A stretch of DNA of 64,000 bases from Pricia mediterranea (lineage in GTDB: Bacteria; Bacteroidota; Bacteroidia; Flavobacteriales; Flavobacteriaceae). The stretch lies in assembly GCF_032248455.1 (NCBI RefSeq), contig NZ_JAVTTP010000001.1:3880001-3944000 (forward strand), in the 5' to 3' direction. Positions within the stretch are counted from its first letter, which is position 1. Each line of letters starts with the position of its first letter. The position numbers and the translations under genes are program-made. Shown piece after piece: positions 35,325 to 44,416 of this stretch. The notes beneath the pieces are model-generated. The model did no database searches and was not told the origin of the DNA. It saw only the letters and a list, made by a program, of their open reading frames with translations.

Positions 35325-36479
35325 CTATACGGTTGCTACCTCTGTAGCTTTCTCCGGTTCGAGCTTTCTGATTTTTCTAAGCTCTAAATAGACATAAACG
35401 GAAAGCAAAATATTATTGTAAACGAAAAAATAATTATGGCTAACTAACATGGATAACGAAACCACAACCATGATATAGAATAGTTCCGGACGCGTCTTAA
35501 ACTGTTTGTAACTGTTATATATTAAATAACCATATAATCCGATCAAAAGCAAAAGAGGAATTATGCCCGCCTCCCCGATAACCAATAAATAGGTGTTGTG
35601 GATACCCGGTAAATCACTAGTTTTTTTCTGCAGCTTCATGAATCCATGGCCGAAAATGGGTTTATCCATTATCATATCGTAGTATAGGGCCCAAGTGGCC
35701 GTTCTTGAATCTCGTTGCAATGTCTTGGTCTCAACAGGCCCTTCGTCAAAAAAACTTTCTAGCGCATCGAACCTATCGGTCTCGAACATTTTGCTATCTG
35801 TGAAGGTAAATACGCCGATGAGAACTACTGCTCCAATAGCAGGGACTAATAAGTTTTTTTTGCTTTTTGCTATGGCCAAAATATTGATAAGCAACCAAAC
35901 AATTACGAAAGTTCTTGAAAGAGTGAGTATACCCGCAAGGGTAAAAGCGAATTGGCCAATAAGCCTCCAAGTTTTCGAATTAATTGTATAAGAGAGTGCG
36001 AAACCTAATAAACAGGCACTTCCCGCAAAATTCGGATTCAGGAAGAAACCACTGAACCGACCTCGGATTAAGCCGTATAATGCATTCGCCTCTGGAAAGA
36101 TAACAGCATTTACTATCACGCTGAACGCTCCGATTAGAAATATGTAAAAAAAATCTTTCGGCTTAGATCGAGCCATGAGTTCCGTACCGCAAACAATCGC
36201 AATCATGAAGCGCAGGGATTCTTTCACGAAGAAGTTTGTAGTATCGTTTTCGGTATAATTAAAACTGGAAATCGTGAAAAATAGTATGCCGAAGAGTACA
36301 AAAGGTATCGCCGGCTTGTGCCAGGGTTTTGCAAAGAAAAAATAAACAAGCAGTAACAGAGAAGTTGAATAGCTGACGATTGAACCAAGTATTGGTCCTA
36401 AATATACCAATACGAATGCTGTGATATTACAGAATACTAGCAATAGTAAAATATATTTTAATATGTTAATAACTTTCAT
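35325..36479 (-). CDS. O-antigen ligase/polymerase family membrane protein (Wzy/WaaL type)
   Basis: 384 residues with about ten membrane helices. The central periplasmic-loop region holds RFSGFFLNPNFAGSACLLGFA and later GIHNTYLLVIGEAGIIPLLL, both typical of PF04932. Such proteins polymerise or ligate exported repeat units on the outer side of the inner membrane. Here a Wzy role is the more likely because the locus has its own flippase and initiating transferase. Poorly conserved family; the ligase versus polymerase choice cannot be made from sequence. Confidence 0.85.
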   Translation of the reverse strand: MKVINILKYILLLLVFCNITAFVLVYLGPILGSIVSYSTSLLLLVYFFFAKPWHKPAIPFVLFGILFFTISSFNYTENDTTNFFVKESLRFMIAIVCGTELMARSKPKDFFYIFLIGAFSVIVNAVIFPEANALYGLIRGRFSGFFLNPNFAGSACLLGFALSYTINSKTWRLIGQFAFTLAGILTLSRTFVIVWLLINILAIAKSKKNLLVPAIGAVVLIGVFTFTDSKMFETDRFDALESFFDEGPVETKTLQRDSRTATWALYYDMIMDKPIFGHGFMKLQKKTSDLPGIHNTYLLVIGEAGIIPLLLLIGLYGYLIYNSYKQFKTRPELFYIMVVVSLSMLVSHNYFFVYNNILLSVYVYLELRKIRKLEPEKATEVATV

Positions 36480-36903
36480 ATCAAATCTGTAATGCGGTTA
36501 CTAAATGGAAGCAATTATTCTGGGATATCGACCTAATTATCTAATTAATGGTAAATACAATAATTAACAGATTGTTCTCCGTGTTAATTCAAAACCTACG
36601 AAAGGGTATTTGTGATTTATACGTAAAATCAAGTATTAGGGACGAAAAGTTCATGAGCACTAAGCCTAGGATTTTTTAAAACCTCTTAGTTGACGGCAAA
36701 AATATAATATTAATAAGTATCAGGAAATATAAATAGATGAGTAGGCTTAAAAAGGGACTACCTTCAAAACTTTTACAAACCAGTTTGATTTACTATTTGT
36801 TTCCTCGGTTGACGGGTCTATCCAAAATTCGAATAAGACTACTAATTTTACACTAAAAATGTCAAATTACACCTATTTATAATTTATAGATTATGGCTCA
36901 TTA
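36480..36903. other. AT-rich intergenic region left of the IS element
   Basis: No open frame worth reporting and no convincing promoter for the leftward O-antigen ligase gene. AT content is far higher than in region 1. The IS3 element starts at its right edge. Confidence 0.7.
36901..36903. repeat. Left copy of TTA target duplication
   Basis: TTA directly outside the left inverted repeat; the same triplet follows the right inverted repeat at 38238-38240. Three bases match by chance easily, but IS3 elements make 3-4 bp duplications. Confidence 0.6.
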
Positions 36904-37036
36904 TATACTTACCCCCATCCTTAGGACAATAATTCTTTAAAAATAAGTTTGATGATGGTGTTGAAAGAGGGGGGTCCGGGGGGAGACTCATAACTCGCCC
37001 TTTTTGTTGATAACCCTGTTTTGCCCTTTCGTGCCA

Positions 37037-37900
37037 TCATGCCGCTTTGCTCTTTCTTTGTTCATAAACTGTTGACGGGGCCTCGTCCCCCAGGCTTTGG
37101 TGCCTCCGCTCGTTGTTGTAATATTCGAAATATTCCTCGAGCCCCCTGTAACATTCCAGCCCGTCGTCGGCCGGGAACAGGTAGACGTGCTCGTATTTGA
37201 CGCTGCGCCAGAGCCGTTCGACGAATATGTTGTCCAGGCACCTGCCCTTCCCGTCCATACTCAGGCGGATCTCTTTTTCCTTTGTCACGTAGTCCGTGAA
37301 CCCGATCGAGGTGAACTGGCTCCCCTGGTCGGTGTTGAGTATCTCCGGCGCGCCGTGTTCCCCGATGGCCGTGTCCAGTGTCTTGCGGCACCATTCCGAT
37401 GTCATCGTGTTCGAGAGCGACCAGCCGACCACGTAGCGGCTGTACAGGTCGATTATCGCGCACAGGTAAAGGTAGCCGCCCCGTACGGGGATATAGGTGA
37501 TGTCCGTCGCCCACACCTGCCCGCAACGCTCGATATCGAGGTTCTTCAAAAGATATTTGTATATCCTGTGCAGCTCCCCCTTGCCGCGCTTCGAGGTGTT
37601 CGGGTTCGGCCCCGTGGCCGATAGGCCCATCAGGCGGAACAGCCTCTCGATGCGCTTTTTGTTGACCTTGTATCCCATGTCCTTTCGCAGCCATGTGGTT
37701 ATCCTGGGTACGCCCAGCCAAGGGTGCAATAGGTTCTTTTCGTCGATGATCCGCATCAGTTCAAGGTTCAGGGCGGTCTCGCCCTTCGGCTCGTAATAGA
37801 CCCCGCTGCGGTGGATATCCAATAGTTCGCACTGGCGCACCACGCTCAGCCTGGAATCCCTTTTGACCAATGCCTTCCGTTCTTTTTTGGACTTACTCAT
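37037..37900 (-). CDS. IS3 transposase OrfB (DDE integrase domain)
   Basis: 287 residues. HTH_21-like start, then the rve integrase core: Asp133 in WATDITYIP, Asp191 in NTDQGSQF and Glu228 in DNIFVERLWRSVKYE. It starts at an ATG overlapping the OrfA stop (ATGA), in the -1 frame. The frame is open back to the slippery heptamer, so OrfB is probably made as an OrfAB fusion. No stop, frameshift or missing catalytic residue is visible, so the copy may be active. Confidence 0.93.
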   Translation of the reverse strand: MSKSKKERKALVKRDSRLSVVRQCELLDIHRSGVYYEPKGETALNLELMRIIDEKNLLHPWLGVPRITTWLRKDMGYKVNKKRIERLFRLMGLSATGPNPNTSKRGKGELHRIYKYLLKNLDIERCGQVWATDITYIPVRGGYLYLCAIIDLYSRYVVGWSLSNTMTSEWCRKTLDTAIGEHGAPEILNTDQGSQFTSIGFTDYVTKEKEIRLSMDGKGRCLDNIFVERLWRSVKYEHVYLFPADDGLECYRGLEEYFEYYNNERRHQSLGDEAPSTVYEQRKSKAA

Positions 37901-38172
37901 GACGAGGCCGTCTTTAAAAAATCGTTCTCGACCTTGAGCTGCCCGATGGTCTTGAGCAACCGTTCCTCCTTCTCCTCGGCCTCGGTCTTGGCGCTCTTGG
38001 CCTTCTTGGAGAAGACCTCCTCGCCGTTCTTGAGGAACTGCGTCTTCCAGTTGGTGATCTGGGCGGGGTGGAGCTTGTGCTTCCTGCCCAGTTCCTGGAT
38101 CGTTTGACGTTCCGATAGTGCCTCCAGAACGACCTTGAACTTGAACTTCGATGTGTGTTTCCTTCTACTCAT
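37897..38172 (-). CDS. IS3 transposase OrfA (HTH_Tnp_1)
   Basis: 91 residues. Basic start SRRKHTSKFKFKVVLEALSE, helix-turn-helix around 20-50 (IQELGRKHKLHPAQITNWKTQFL), and a heptad-type leucine zipper near 65-88. Ends with FLKTASS. It overlaps OrfB by 4 bp. Confidence 0.92.
   Translation of the reverse strand: MSRRKHTSKFKFKVVLEALSERQTIQELGRKHKLHPAQITNWKTQFLKNGEEVFSKKAKSAKTEAEEKEERLLKTIGQLKVENDFLKTASS
37915..37921 (-). promoter_or_regulatory. Predicted -1 frameshift site T TTT TTA in IS3 orfA
   Basis: On the - strand the OrfA codons GAT TTT TTA AAG contain T TTT TTA, an X_XXY_YYZ heptamer in the zero frame. After a -1 slip the frame reads through AAA GAC GGC CTC GTC into ATG of OrfB without a stop. 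The heptamer sits 15 bp before the OrfB ATG. Confidence 0.75.
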
Positions 38173-38237
38173 GGTACAGTAAATTTAAGGTTAAAAATTA
38201 AACTTAACTTACTGTCCTAAAAGCGGGGGGAAGTATA

Positions 38238-38240
38238 TTA
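38238..38240. repeat. Right copy of TTA target duplication
   Basis: TTA directly after the right inverted repeat; see the left copy at 36901-36903. Confidence 0.6.
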
Positions 38241-38440
38241 TTGCGATAATAGCTATGTTGAATTGATAATTTTAATTAAAAAAAATCTCGATAATTTTGG
38301 AAGCTAACTCAGCAGGAAAAATATCTTATAAACCCTAAGTTTTCGAATAATCAAGCGACACTTTTTTCATGGATATTATCATTCCTTAGTCGATATAAGG
38401 AGTTTCATTTTAGACGGTATAGAAATGGTAGCTGCCTATC

Positions 38441-39544
38441 TTAATTTGTTTGATTTAACAAGCGCTCAATTAGATTTTTCCACTTTGCTACAATCTCTTC
38501 GGTTTCATATTTCTCTACCGATTTGCGGGCCACAAGGCCCAAGTTGCGGCGCAAATCGTCATTCTTGGCTAAGTTTTGCAGTTGAATTGCCAATGCAGGG
38601 ATGTCATCTACATCTACTAAATAGCCATTAACATTATTTTCAATCATCTCGGCAGGTCCGGTAGGACAGTTAGTAGAAACACAGCCTAGACCGAAATACA
38701 TGGCTTCGAGCAAAGCATTAGGGAAACCTTCGTAGCGTGAGGAAAACGCAAATATTTTACTGGAGGAATAATATTCGGCGATGTTGGATTTTTTGCCCAA
38801 TAGAAAGACGCTTTCCTGTAGATTCAGTTTCTTAATCAGTTCGGTAAGTTTATCTCTTTGGCTACCTTCACCCACAATATGCAATTGCCAGTTTTGTAGT
38901 TGAGCTTCGTAAAATGCGCGAATCAAAATATCTTGGCCTTTTTGATTTTCGAGACTGCCAACATTTAGTATAACGTTCTTTTTTTTAACGCTTATCGTTC
39001 TGTCGAATTCGGGATTGATAGGATTTGGAATGGTCACTAATTTTTGTTCTTTAACAAACGAGGTATAAAATGCCTTTACACGAGAGGTTTGTACGGTTAA
39101 TACATCGGCCCTAGGATAGAGCAACCGTCTTAGGGTCTTCCAAAAAAAACCAATAGTAGCAGTTTGAGCTAATGGATTATTACGCTCGCTTATGATGACC
39201 GGTTTTTCCAACCGTTTCGCCGCCAGAGTGGTCAAAATGTTATTGGTGGTTAAAAAGCCTATAGCTAAATCGATTTTTTCATCCCTTAAATACTTTAGTA
39301 TCGCTTTATAGGTGTTGAAATTGGACTTCAAGGCCTCGAAAATTCCTTTCGACGGTTTTGGTCCTTCTTTACAGTGTAAGAGAGTAACTTCAGGCCTTAA
39401 TTCATAGAAGCTGGGAGAATCTATCATTATAATGATAAATACCTCAAAGTATTTGCTAAGAGAATTGCTTAGAATACTTATAACGCGTTCAGAGCCGCCG
39501 GACTGCATCCCGTGAGTTATGAACGCTATCTTTTTTTTATTCAT
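38441..39544 (-). CDS. Glycosyltransferase family 4
   Basis: 367 residues, GT-B. FITHGMQSGGSERVISILSN near residue 10 and SSRYEGFPNALLEAMYFG near 290 are the typical loops; VGEGSQRDKLTELIKKLNL is the inter-domain helix. Located to the right of the IS element; it may have formed one transcript with the genes left of the IS before insertion. Donor unknown. Confidence 0.92.
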   Translation of the reverse strand: MNKKKIAFITHGMQSGGSERVISILSNSLSKYFEVFIIIMIDSPSFYELRPEVTLLHCKEGPKPSKGIFEALKSNFNTYKAILKYLRDEKIDLAIGFLTTNNILTTLAAKRLEKPVIISERNNPLAQTATIGFFWKTLRRLLYPRADVLTVQTSRVKAFYTSFVKEQKLVTIPNPINPEFDRTISVKKKNVILNVGSLENQKGQDILIRAFYEAQLQNWQLHIVGEGSQRDKLTELIKKLNLQESVFLLGKKSNIAEYYSSSKIFAFSSRYEGFPNALLEAMYFGLGCVSTNCPTGPAEMIENNVNGYLVDVDDIPALAIQLQNLAKNDDLRRNLGLVARKSVEKYETEEIVAKWKNLIERLLNQTN

Positions 39545-39791
39545 TGGACAGAAACTATTTTCTAGATGAAAGGTGCCATATCGTTTGGTCCCAGCTGTAC
39601 CGATTTCGGTGGAAAGTAAGGGTCATAGTGCGTCTTTAAAAACCTCATTATAAACTTCTTGATAGCCAAAACTGGCATATTTTGATTTCACATTAAAAAA
39701 TTGGATGCACAGATAACCAACACTGTAACAAAGATTGATTAAAGACAGGTGGAATCGTGTAGATGATGCTGCTAATGACATATCTATCATA

Positions 39792-40679
39792 TTATTTGAT
39801 AATTTGGTAAATTTTGTTTAACTCATCCTGTTCGAAATAATCGGTATCCTTTTTATTTCGGTTATGTATTTTGACCGATCTAAGTTGATTGGCTATTTCA
39901 AAAGGTGGTAGGTCGGTAAAGTTTATAATGCGGTTCAATTCTTTTTCGGGGTCCGCAACAAAATCCTCATAATAAACTTCTAGATATTTTGGTTGATACC
40001 TATTCACCTCCACTTCGGTTATTTGGATAATTTTCTTTATTTGAAAAGCCGTTAATAGCGTTGGATTATCTGAGTTTTTTATAGCCCACTTTTTCTCATC
40101 TTCACTGTAGGCACCAGTCCACCATAATTGATTGGCTCCTCGTGTTTGCCAAAAGTCCACTTTAAGAAATGAATTGATAGTGGGTATCAAATTTCTTTTT
40201 AGGTTAATAAAAATCGCATCTGGAAAAATTTTTGTCAGGTAGGATATTCTTGACGGTCCGGTAATTTTAAAGGTCAGCCTCTTTTTATTTTGGTAGAGCA
40301 CCATTTTGTTGAAATATGACCGGATAAAATCGATTCTATCCTCACTTGGATATTTTTCAAAAAGAAAATCCCGAGAAAAGTCCAAATCATCTCCAGTCAA
40401 ATAGTTCCACATATTGTATGCTTCTACCGGTTTTAAAATGTATCTATTGCCGGAGGATAGCTTGTTTAATTGCGGTTTCTGACCAAATGTTCTCCACAAC
40501 GGATTATCAAATAAAGATCGTATCAAGTTCACTTTTGAATGCTTAGGGTATCTGTCCTGATAATTGCTTGGAAAAGCCAAATCCGGATGTCTATCGAAAA
40601 TTTCTGAGATTATAGTTGTGCCGGATCTTCCCGTTCCGATGAAGATGATTGGTCGTTCTAGTTTTGCGTATTTCTTCAT
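39792..40679 (-). CDS. Sulfotransferase family protein (1)
   Basis: 295 residues. 5'-phosphosulfate loop IFIGTGRSGTTIISEIF (residues 12-28; core GTGRSGTT 15-22) and a 3'-phosphate-type strand with IFINLKRNLIPTINSF around 160-175, as in carbohydrate sulfotransferases. It uses PAPS to sulfate a hydroxyl or amine of the glycan. A PAPS operon is in the same locus (47763-51756), and a second sulfotransferase at 46319-47236. Acceptor sugar unknown. No membrane helix, so it acts in the cytoplasm on a nucleotide- or lipid-linked substrate. Confidence 0.88.
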   Translation of the reverse strand: MKKYAKLERPIIFIGTGRSGTTIISEIFDRHPDLAFPSNYQDRYPKHSKVNLIRSLFDNPLWRTFGQKPQLNKLSSGNRYILKPVEAYNMWNYLTGDDLDFSRDFLFEKYPSEDRIDFIRSYFNKMVLYQNKKRLTFKITGPSRISYLTKIFPDAIFINLKRNLIPTINSFLKVDFWQTRGANQLWWTGAYSEDEKKWAIKNSDNPTLLTAFQIKKIIQITEVEVNRYQPKYLEVYYEDFVADPEKELNRIINFTDLPPFEIANQLRSVKIHNRNKKDTDYFEQDELNKIYQIIK

Positions 40680-41007
40680 GCGATAAAAATTAACTTTATC
40701 TTTAGCTCTGGTTTATTGATTTAAGATACTTATTTGATATAAACTATTCTGGGACTTGCAATCCTAAACGTTAAAAGCGTCGGTAACAGAAATCCGGTTC
40801 AAACGAACGGCACAGCGAAATTACGGAAAAGAATGTTCCGTGTATTTTCCAATTATGAATAAGAAGTCAGATTTCGCTGATATCGTAACTCGACCTTTCA
40901 GAGAATATCAAAAAAGGTCAAATAAAGTGGGTCAGACCTCACGAAGGGCCCGACCCACTATGGTTTTTAATTCTTTTTTTTCTTTTAGATGAAATTATCG
41001 CGTATCC
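40680..41007. other. Intergenic region with a terminator
   Basis: 328 bp without a supportable gene. Its left-of-centre part holds the hairpin terminator of the beta-helix gene. Confidence 0.6.
40927..40958 (-). terminator. Terminator after beta-helix gene 1 (possibly bidirectional)
   Basis: GTGGGTC pairs with GACCCAC across an 18-bp loop with further partial pairing; T-rich tracts on both sides (ctttattt... on the - strand, ggtttttaattc on the + strand). It shares the GGGYCAGACC start with the terminator after the paralogue at 53736. Confidence 0.7.
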
Positions 41008-43071
41008 TTAGATATGTTTATAATTGATTGAGACGTTGATATTTTTATCAGGTTGATAACCTCCAGAGTATTTTAGAGGCCCGTTGTTCGGCTCCTTTAT
41101 GGTGAAGCTGCCGCTTACATCTTTTACATTGAAGGTTCCGCCCCTACTAGGGGCATTGATGTGCATGAAGGGCACATTTTGATTATACTCAATGTAAAAG
41201 TTACTGAAACTAATCCCTCCTACAGTGTTTCGATCACCATTGGCTTCTAAGCTAATTGGAGCTGCTGTTGTGGACGAAACTACATTCCTTGCCAGACAAT
41301 CCTTAAATATCACCTTGAAACCGTTTGCCGCTTTGCGGGTAAATAAGATTCTCCCTGGACTACCGTTAAAATGGTTGCGTTCAAATCGAATTTCACCACC
41401 TACCGCATTGGGACCTTTACCGCCCCCAATATAAATTTCGGTAGCTGGGACAGCGCGGAACGGCGATACGGCATTGTTGCTGAACTCACAGTCCACTATG
41501 TTTATTGACACGGGCCGTGTTCCACTATCCATTCTGGCAGTTGAAAAATGAATGCCGGCACTGTTATTACCAGAAAATTTGCAGTTGGTGAAATTGATGT
41601 TGACTAATCTTTCTCCCGGGCTGTCAGCTTCCAAAACGACTCCAGCTTCAGGTTTTGTACCGCTAGACCCCGAAAATTCGGAATTTCGGACCCATACATT
41701 CTGTGCACTTACAATCGTGATTCCATCCCGACGATTGTTGAAAGATTTGACATTTTCAACTGTGATATTTTGCGAGTAAGCGGTATTACGGTCCCCTGTA
41801 ATTACAATGCCTGCCCCTCCACTGCCTCTTATAGTTAGCCCGCGTACAGTTATATCACTGCATTTGTCGATTTCGAGTGCATGCCGCTGCTCCCCACTTG
41901 TGTATTCCTCTTTGTTCATTTTGAAGGTAGCTCCGGTACCCTCGATGGTAACGTTTTTAGCACGGGTTAATTTAAAGAGTCTGTTACCCTCTAAAAACGC
42001 GCCGGACTTGGCTCGCAGGGTTACGCCCGGCTCGAAGACGATGGTCATATTTTCCAGGTCAAAAAACCGCGTGGTCCTGATTACCCAATCACTGCTCTGT
42101 TTATCAATCACTACATAGCGACTGCCCGAGTTAATGGCCGCCTTAAACGCTTCGGTTGCATCGCCGGCCTGGAACCCGAAGGAGGAAGCATATACGGCAT
42201 CGGGAGGATAGTCGTAAGCAGGTACGTTTTGGACTTTATCCTTCCCACCTTCGTTCGTGCTTTCCTGGGTGATTGTCACCGTGGCTTTTTGCTCTGTCTT
42301 TTTGTTTTCATCGTCAGTTATTTCGACAGTATAGGTAAAATCTTCACTTACTGGTTTCTTCTGGTCGTCTTTTTTCGATTTGAGTTCGTTTTCCTCTTTT
42401 GTTTCTTGGAATGTGTCCTGAGAAGTTTCCTCTACTGCGGCGGTCGGGGTTGGTTCCTTAAATTCCTCCTTTTCTAGAGAAGTTTGTTGGGTTACTTCCA
42501 TTTCGGAGACTTCCGAAGCTGCTTCTGGAGAAGCTTCTTCAGCGCTATTGGTTGGTGACTCCGGTTTTGTTTCTTCCTCTTTCAGGTTTGCCGGTTCCGT
42601 TTCTTCTGCTTCTGGAGTTTCGGTTGAGTGCTCGGGTACCGTTTCCTGACTATCTGACTGGAAATTAGGATCTGTAGCTTCCTCATTTTTCTTTTCTTCC
42701 GCAGTTGATTGTTGGTTTTCCCCACCGGTTGCGTTATCCCGATCTTCTGAATCTTCTGGATTAGGATAATAAATCAGAGTTTTATCATTATGAATTACAA
42801 CATTCCCATTACTGGGTTGGGAAATTTTGGTGATTTTGACTTTATCGGGATCGTTAAATTTATCATTGGCCAAAACGTTAAGTACAATACTTTTTTGATT
42901 TCCGATGAGAAAATTGTCGTCAATAGCCAAGTCTGCTCTAAGCCGAGCTTCCTCAACATTCGATAACATATAATCAGCCAATAGGTCGGAATCCTTACTA
43001 CAAGATAATAGTAAAACTAAGACATAGAGAGATACCATCGACTGAACGATTTTTGAATTAGAAATTTTCAT
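41008..43071 (-). CDS. Surface lipoprotein with parallel beta-helix and split Ig-like domain (1)
   Basis: 687 residues. Lipobox LLSC with Cys24, then SKDSD, an acidic run typical of Bacteroidota surface lipoproteins. Residues ~45-106 begin a bacterial Ig-like domain (NVLANDKFNDPDKVKITKIS, TLIYYPNPED) and residues ~243-269 look like its last strands (EDFTYTVEITDDENKK, ATVTIT). Between them lie ~135 residues almost wholly Glu/Ser/Thr/Pro/Lys. A right-handed parallel beta-helix follows (285-687) with repeated ITVRGLTIRGSG-type turns. It is ~70% identical, by eye, to the C-terminal part of 53813-55864. Function unknown; possible glycan lyase, epimerase or glycan-binding shell. GC is intermediate. 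Confidence 0.85.
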   Translation of the reverse strand: MKISNSKIVQSMVSLYVLVLLLSCSKDSDLLADYMLSNVEEARLRADLAIDDNFLIGNQKSIVLNVLANDKFNDPDKVKITKISQPSNGNVVIHNDKTLIYYPNPEDSEDRDNATGGENQQSTAEEKKNEEATDPNFQSDSQETVPEHSTETPEAEETEPANLKEEETKPESPTNSAEEASPEAASEVSEMEVTQQTSLEKEEFKEPTPTAAVEETSQDTFQETKEENELKSKKDDQKKPVSEDFTYTVEITDDENKKTEQKATVTITQESTNEGGKDKVQNVPAYDYPPDAVYASSFGFQAGDATEAFKAAINSGSRYVVIDKQSSDWVIRTTRFFDLENMTIVFEPGVTLRAKSGAFLEGNRLFKLTRAKNVTIEGTGATFKMNKEEYTSGEQRHALEIDKCSDITVRGLTIRGSGGAGIVITGDRNTAYSQNITVENVKSFNNRRDGITIVSAQNVWVRNSEFSGSSGTKPEAGVVLEADSPGERLVNINFTNCKFSGNNSAGIHFSTARMDSGTRPVSINIVDCEFSNNAVSPFRAVPATEIYIGGGKGPNAVGGEIRFERNHFNGSPGRILFTRKAANGFKVIFKDCLARNVVSSTTAAPISLEANGDRNTVGGISFSNFYIEYNQNVPFMHINAPSRGGTFNVKDVSGSFTIKEPNNGPLKYSGGYQPDKNINVSINYKHI

Positions 43072-43333
43072 AAGTAGGTTGAGCTTTAAGGTTATGAGGT
43101 CGAGGCACCGATTTGGGATGGATACCTCTCTCTTACTTCAAAATAGTTACTTCATAAATCACTTCGATTTAATTTTAACATGGACATGACACCTAAACTC
43201 AAAAATCTAGATTAAGAGGTAGCACGTAGTTTGATTATCTTTTATTTAAAACTTAGTGGGGTATCAAATATTGTTGAACGGGCGATTTAATCGTTGAAAT
43301 GCAGACCTGCAAGAATGAAATAGCAAGAACTTT

Positions 43334-44416
43334 TCAAGCTTCGTATAATTCAATATATTTGTTAACCATCAAATCTATGCTATATTTTTTGGAGCGGTTG
43401 ATACAATCCCGTACAGTCTTATCATAGTAGTTTTTGTCGGCTAACAGGTTGGCAATAATCTCTGCTAATTTTACCGAATCATTTTTAGGGAAGAGTAAAC
43501 CCGCTCCTTCGACCACTTCGGTTAAACCGGGCACATCAGAGGCAATAAACGGTCTCCCCGAAGCCAATCCTTCAACGCTGGCCAGTGAAAGTCCTTCGTA
43601 ATGCGAGGATAACACAACAATGTCGGCGGTTTTCAAAAGTCGCGGTACATCTGTTCGCAATCCCAGAAAATGAACCCGGTGCTCAACACCGAGTTCCTTG
43701 GCCAGACTGACACAATATGATTTTAAAGTTCCTGTTCCTGCAAGTAAAAGGTGAACATTGGTGTTTAAGAGATTAAGAGCTTTTATTAAAGTTGGCTGAT
43801 CTTTCGGTTTTTTGAAGGAGGATACCTGGATAAGTATTTTGTCACTCTCTTTAAGACCAAACTGTTTTTTGTCCAGTGGTTTCGCCGAATCGATAGCTTC
43901 AAGATTTACTCCATTGTAGATGTTGACTACTTTAATTTTCTTGGAACCTAAATGGTCATTTAAGCTTTTTCGCACAGCATCGGAAATGGCGATATGGCAG
44001 TCGTACTTTTTATAAATGGAGTTATCTATTAATTTATAAATCCAATTGCCCATTCTTCGATTGTTTGTACTGTGCTCGGTGTGGACCAATTTGCCCCGAA
44101 AGTTCTTGTCCACAGCCAAGGCAGACCAATAAAAAGCAGGGAACAAATGGACATGAATTACGTCATACCAATATTTTGAGAGGTGCCTTTTAATTTTAAA
44201 TATATGGGCCGGATGGTAAATGTTCGTATTCTCGCTTAAGAAATGGACGTTTACTGTATCCATCTTAAGAATCTCCCGTTCTAACACCGAATCAATAGAT
44301 TTAAATAATAGTATATCAACTTTATGATTTTTTTCGATGAACTTCTTGGTGGTTTCTACTACTAATTTTTCTGCTCCTCCATTGGTGAGGGCACTTATAA
44401 TTTGAAGTATGCGCAT
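43334..44416 (-). CDS. Glycosyltransferase family 4
   Basis: 360 residues from ATG 44416 (MRILQIISALTNGGAEKLV), the usual GT4 start. The frame also opens at 44521, but those 35 residues are unlike a GT start and the -7 box lies at 44519-44534. Motifs: HLFPAFYWSALAV, FHLGLR-type strand, SSHYEGLSLASVEGLASG and EVVEGAGLLFPKNDSVKLAEI. Donor and acceptor unknown. It is the next - strand gene after the beta-helix lipoprotein. Confidence 0.9.
   Translation of the reverse strand: MRILQIISALTNGGAEKLVVETTKKFIEKNHKVDILLFKSIDSVLEREILKMDTVNVHFLSENTNIYHPAHIFKIKRHLSKYWYDVIHVHLFPAFYWSALAVDKNFRGKLVHTEHSTNNRRMGNWIYKLIDNSIYKKYDCHIAISDAVRKSLNDHLGSKKIKVVNIYNGVNLEAIDSAKPLDKKQFGLKESDKILIQVSSFKKPKDQPTLIKALNLLNTNVHLLLAGTGTLKSYCVSLAKELGVEHRVHFLGLRTDVPRLLKTADIVVLSSHYEGLSLASVEGLASGRPFIASDVPGLTEVVEGAGLLFPKNDSVKLAEIIANLLADKNYYDKTVRDCINRSKKYSIDLMVNKYIELYEA

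Larger units (their letters stand above)
36904..38237 (-). mobile_element. IS3-family insertion sequence, intact, ~1334 bp
   Basis: Two overlapping transposase frames (37897-38172 and 37037-37900) lie between imperfect inverted repeats of about 29 bp. The outer ends are TATACTT, with TTAGGACA inside; about 23 of 29 positions match. Both ends are flanked by TTA. The element is more GC-rich than the surrounding AT-rich locus, consistent with recent entry. Ends are assigned by eye and could shift by 1-3 bases; the TA rather than TG terminus is unusual for the family. Confidence 0.88.
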
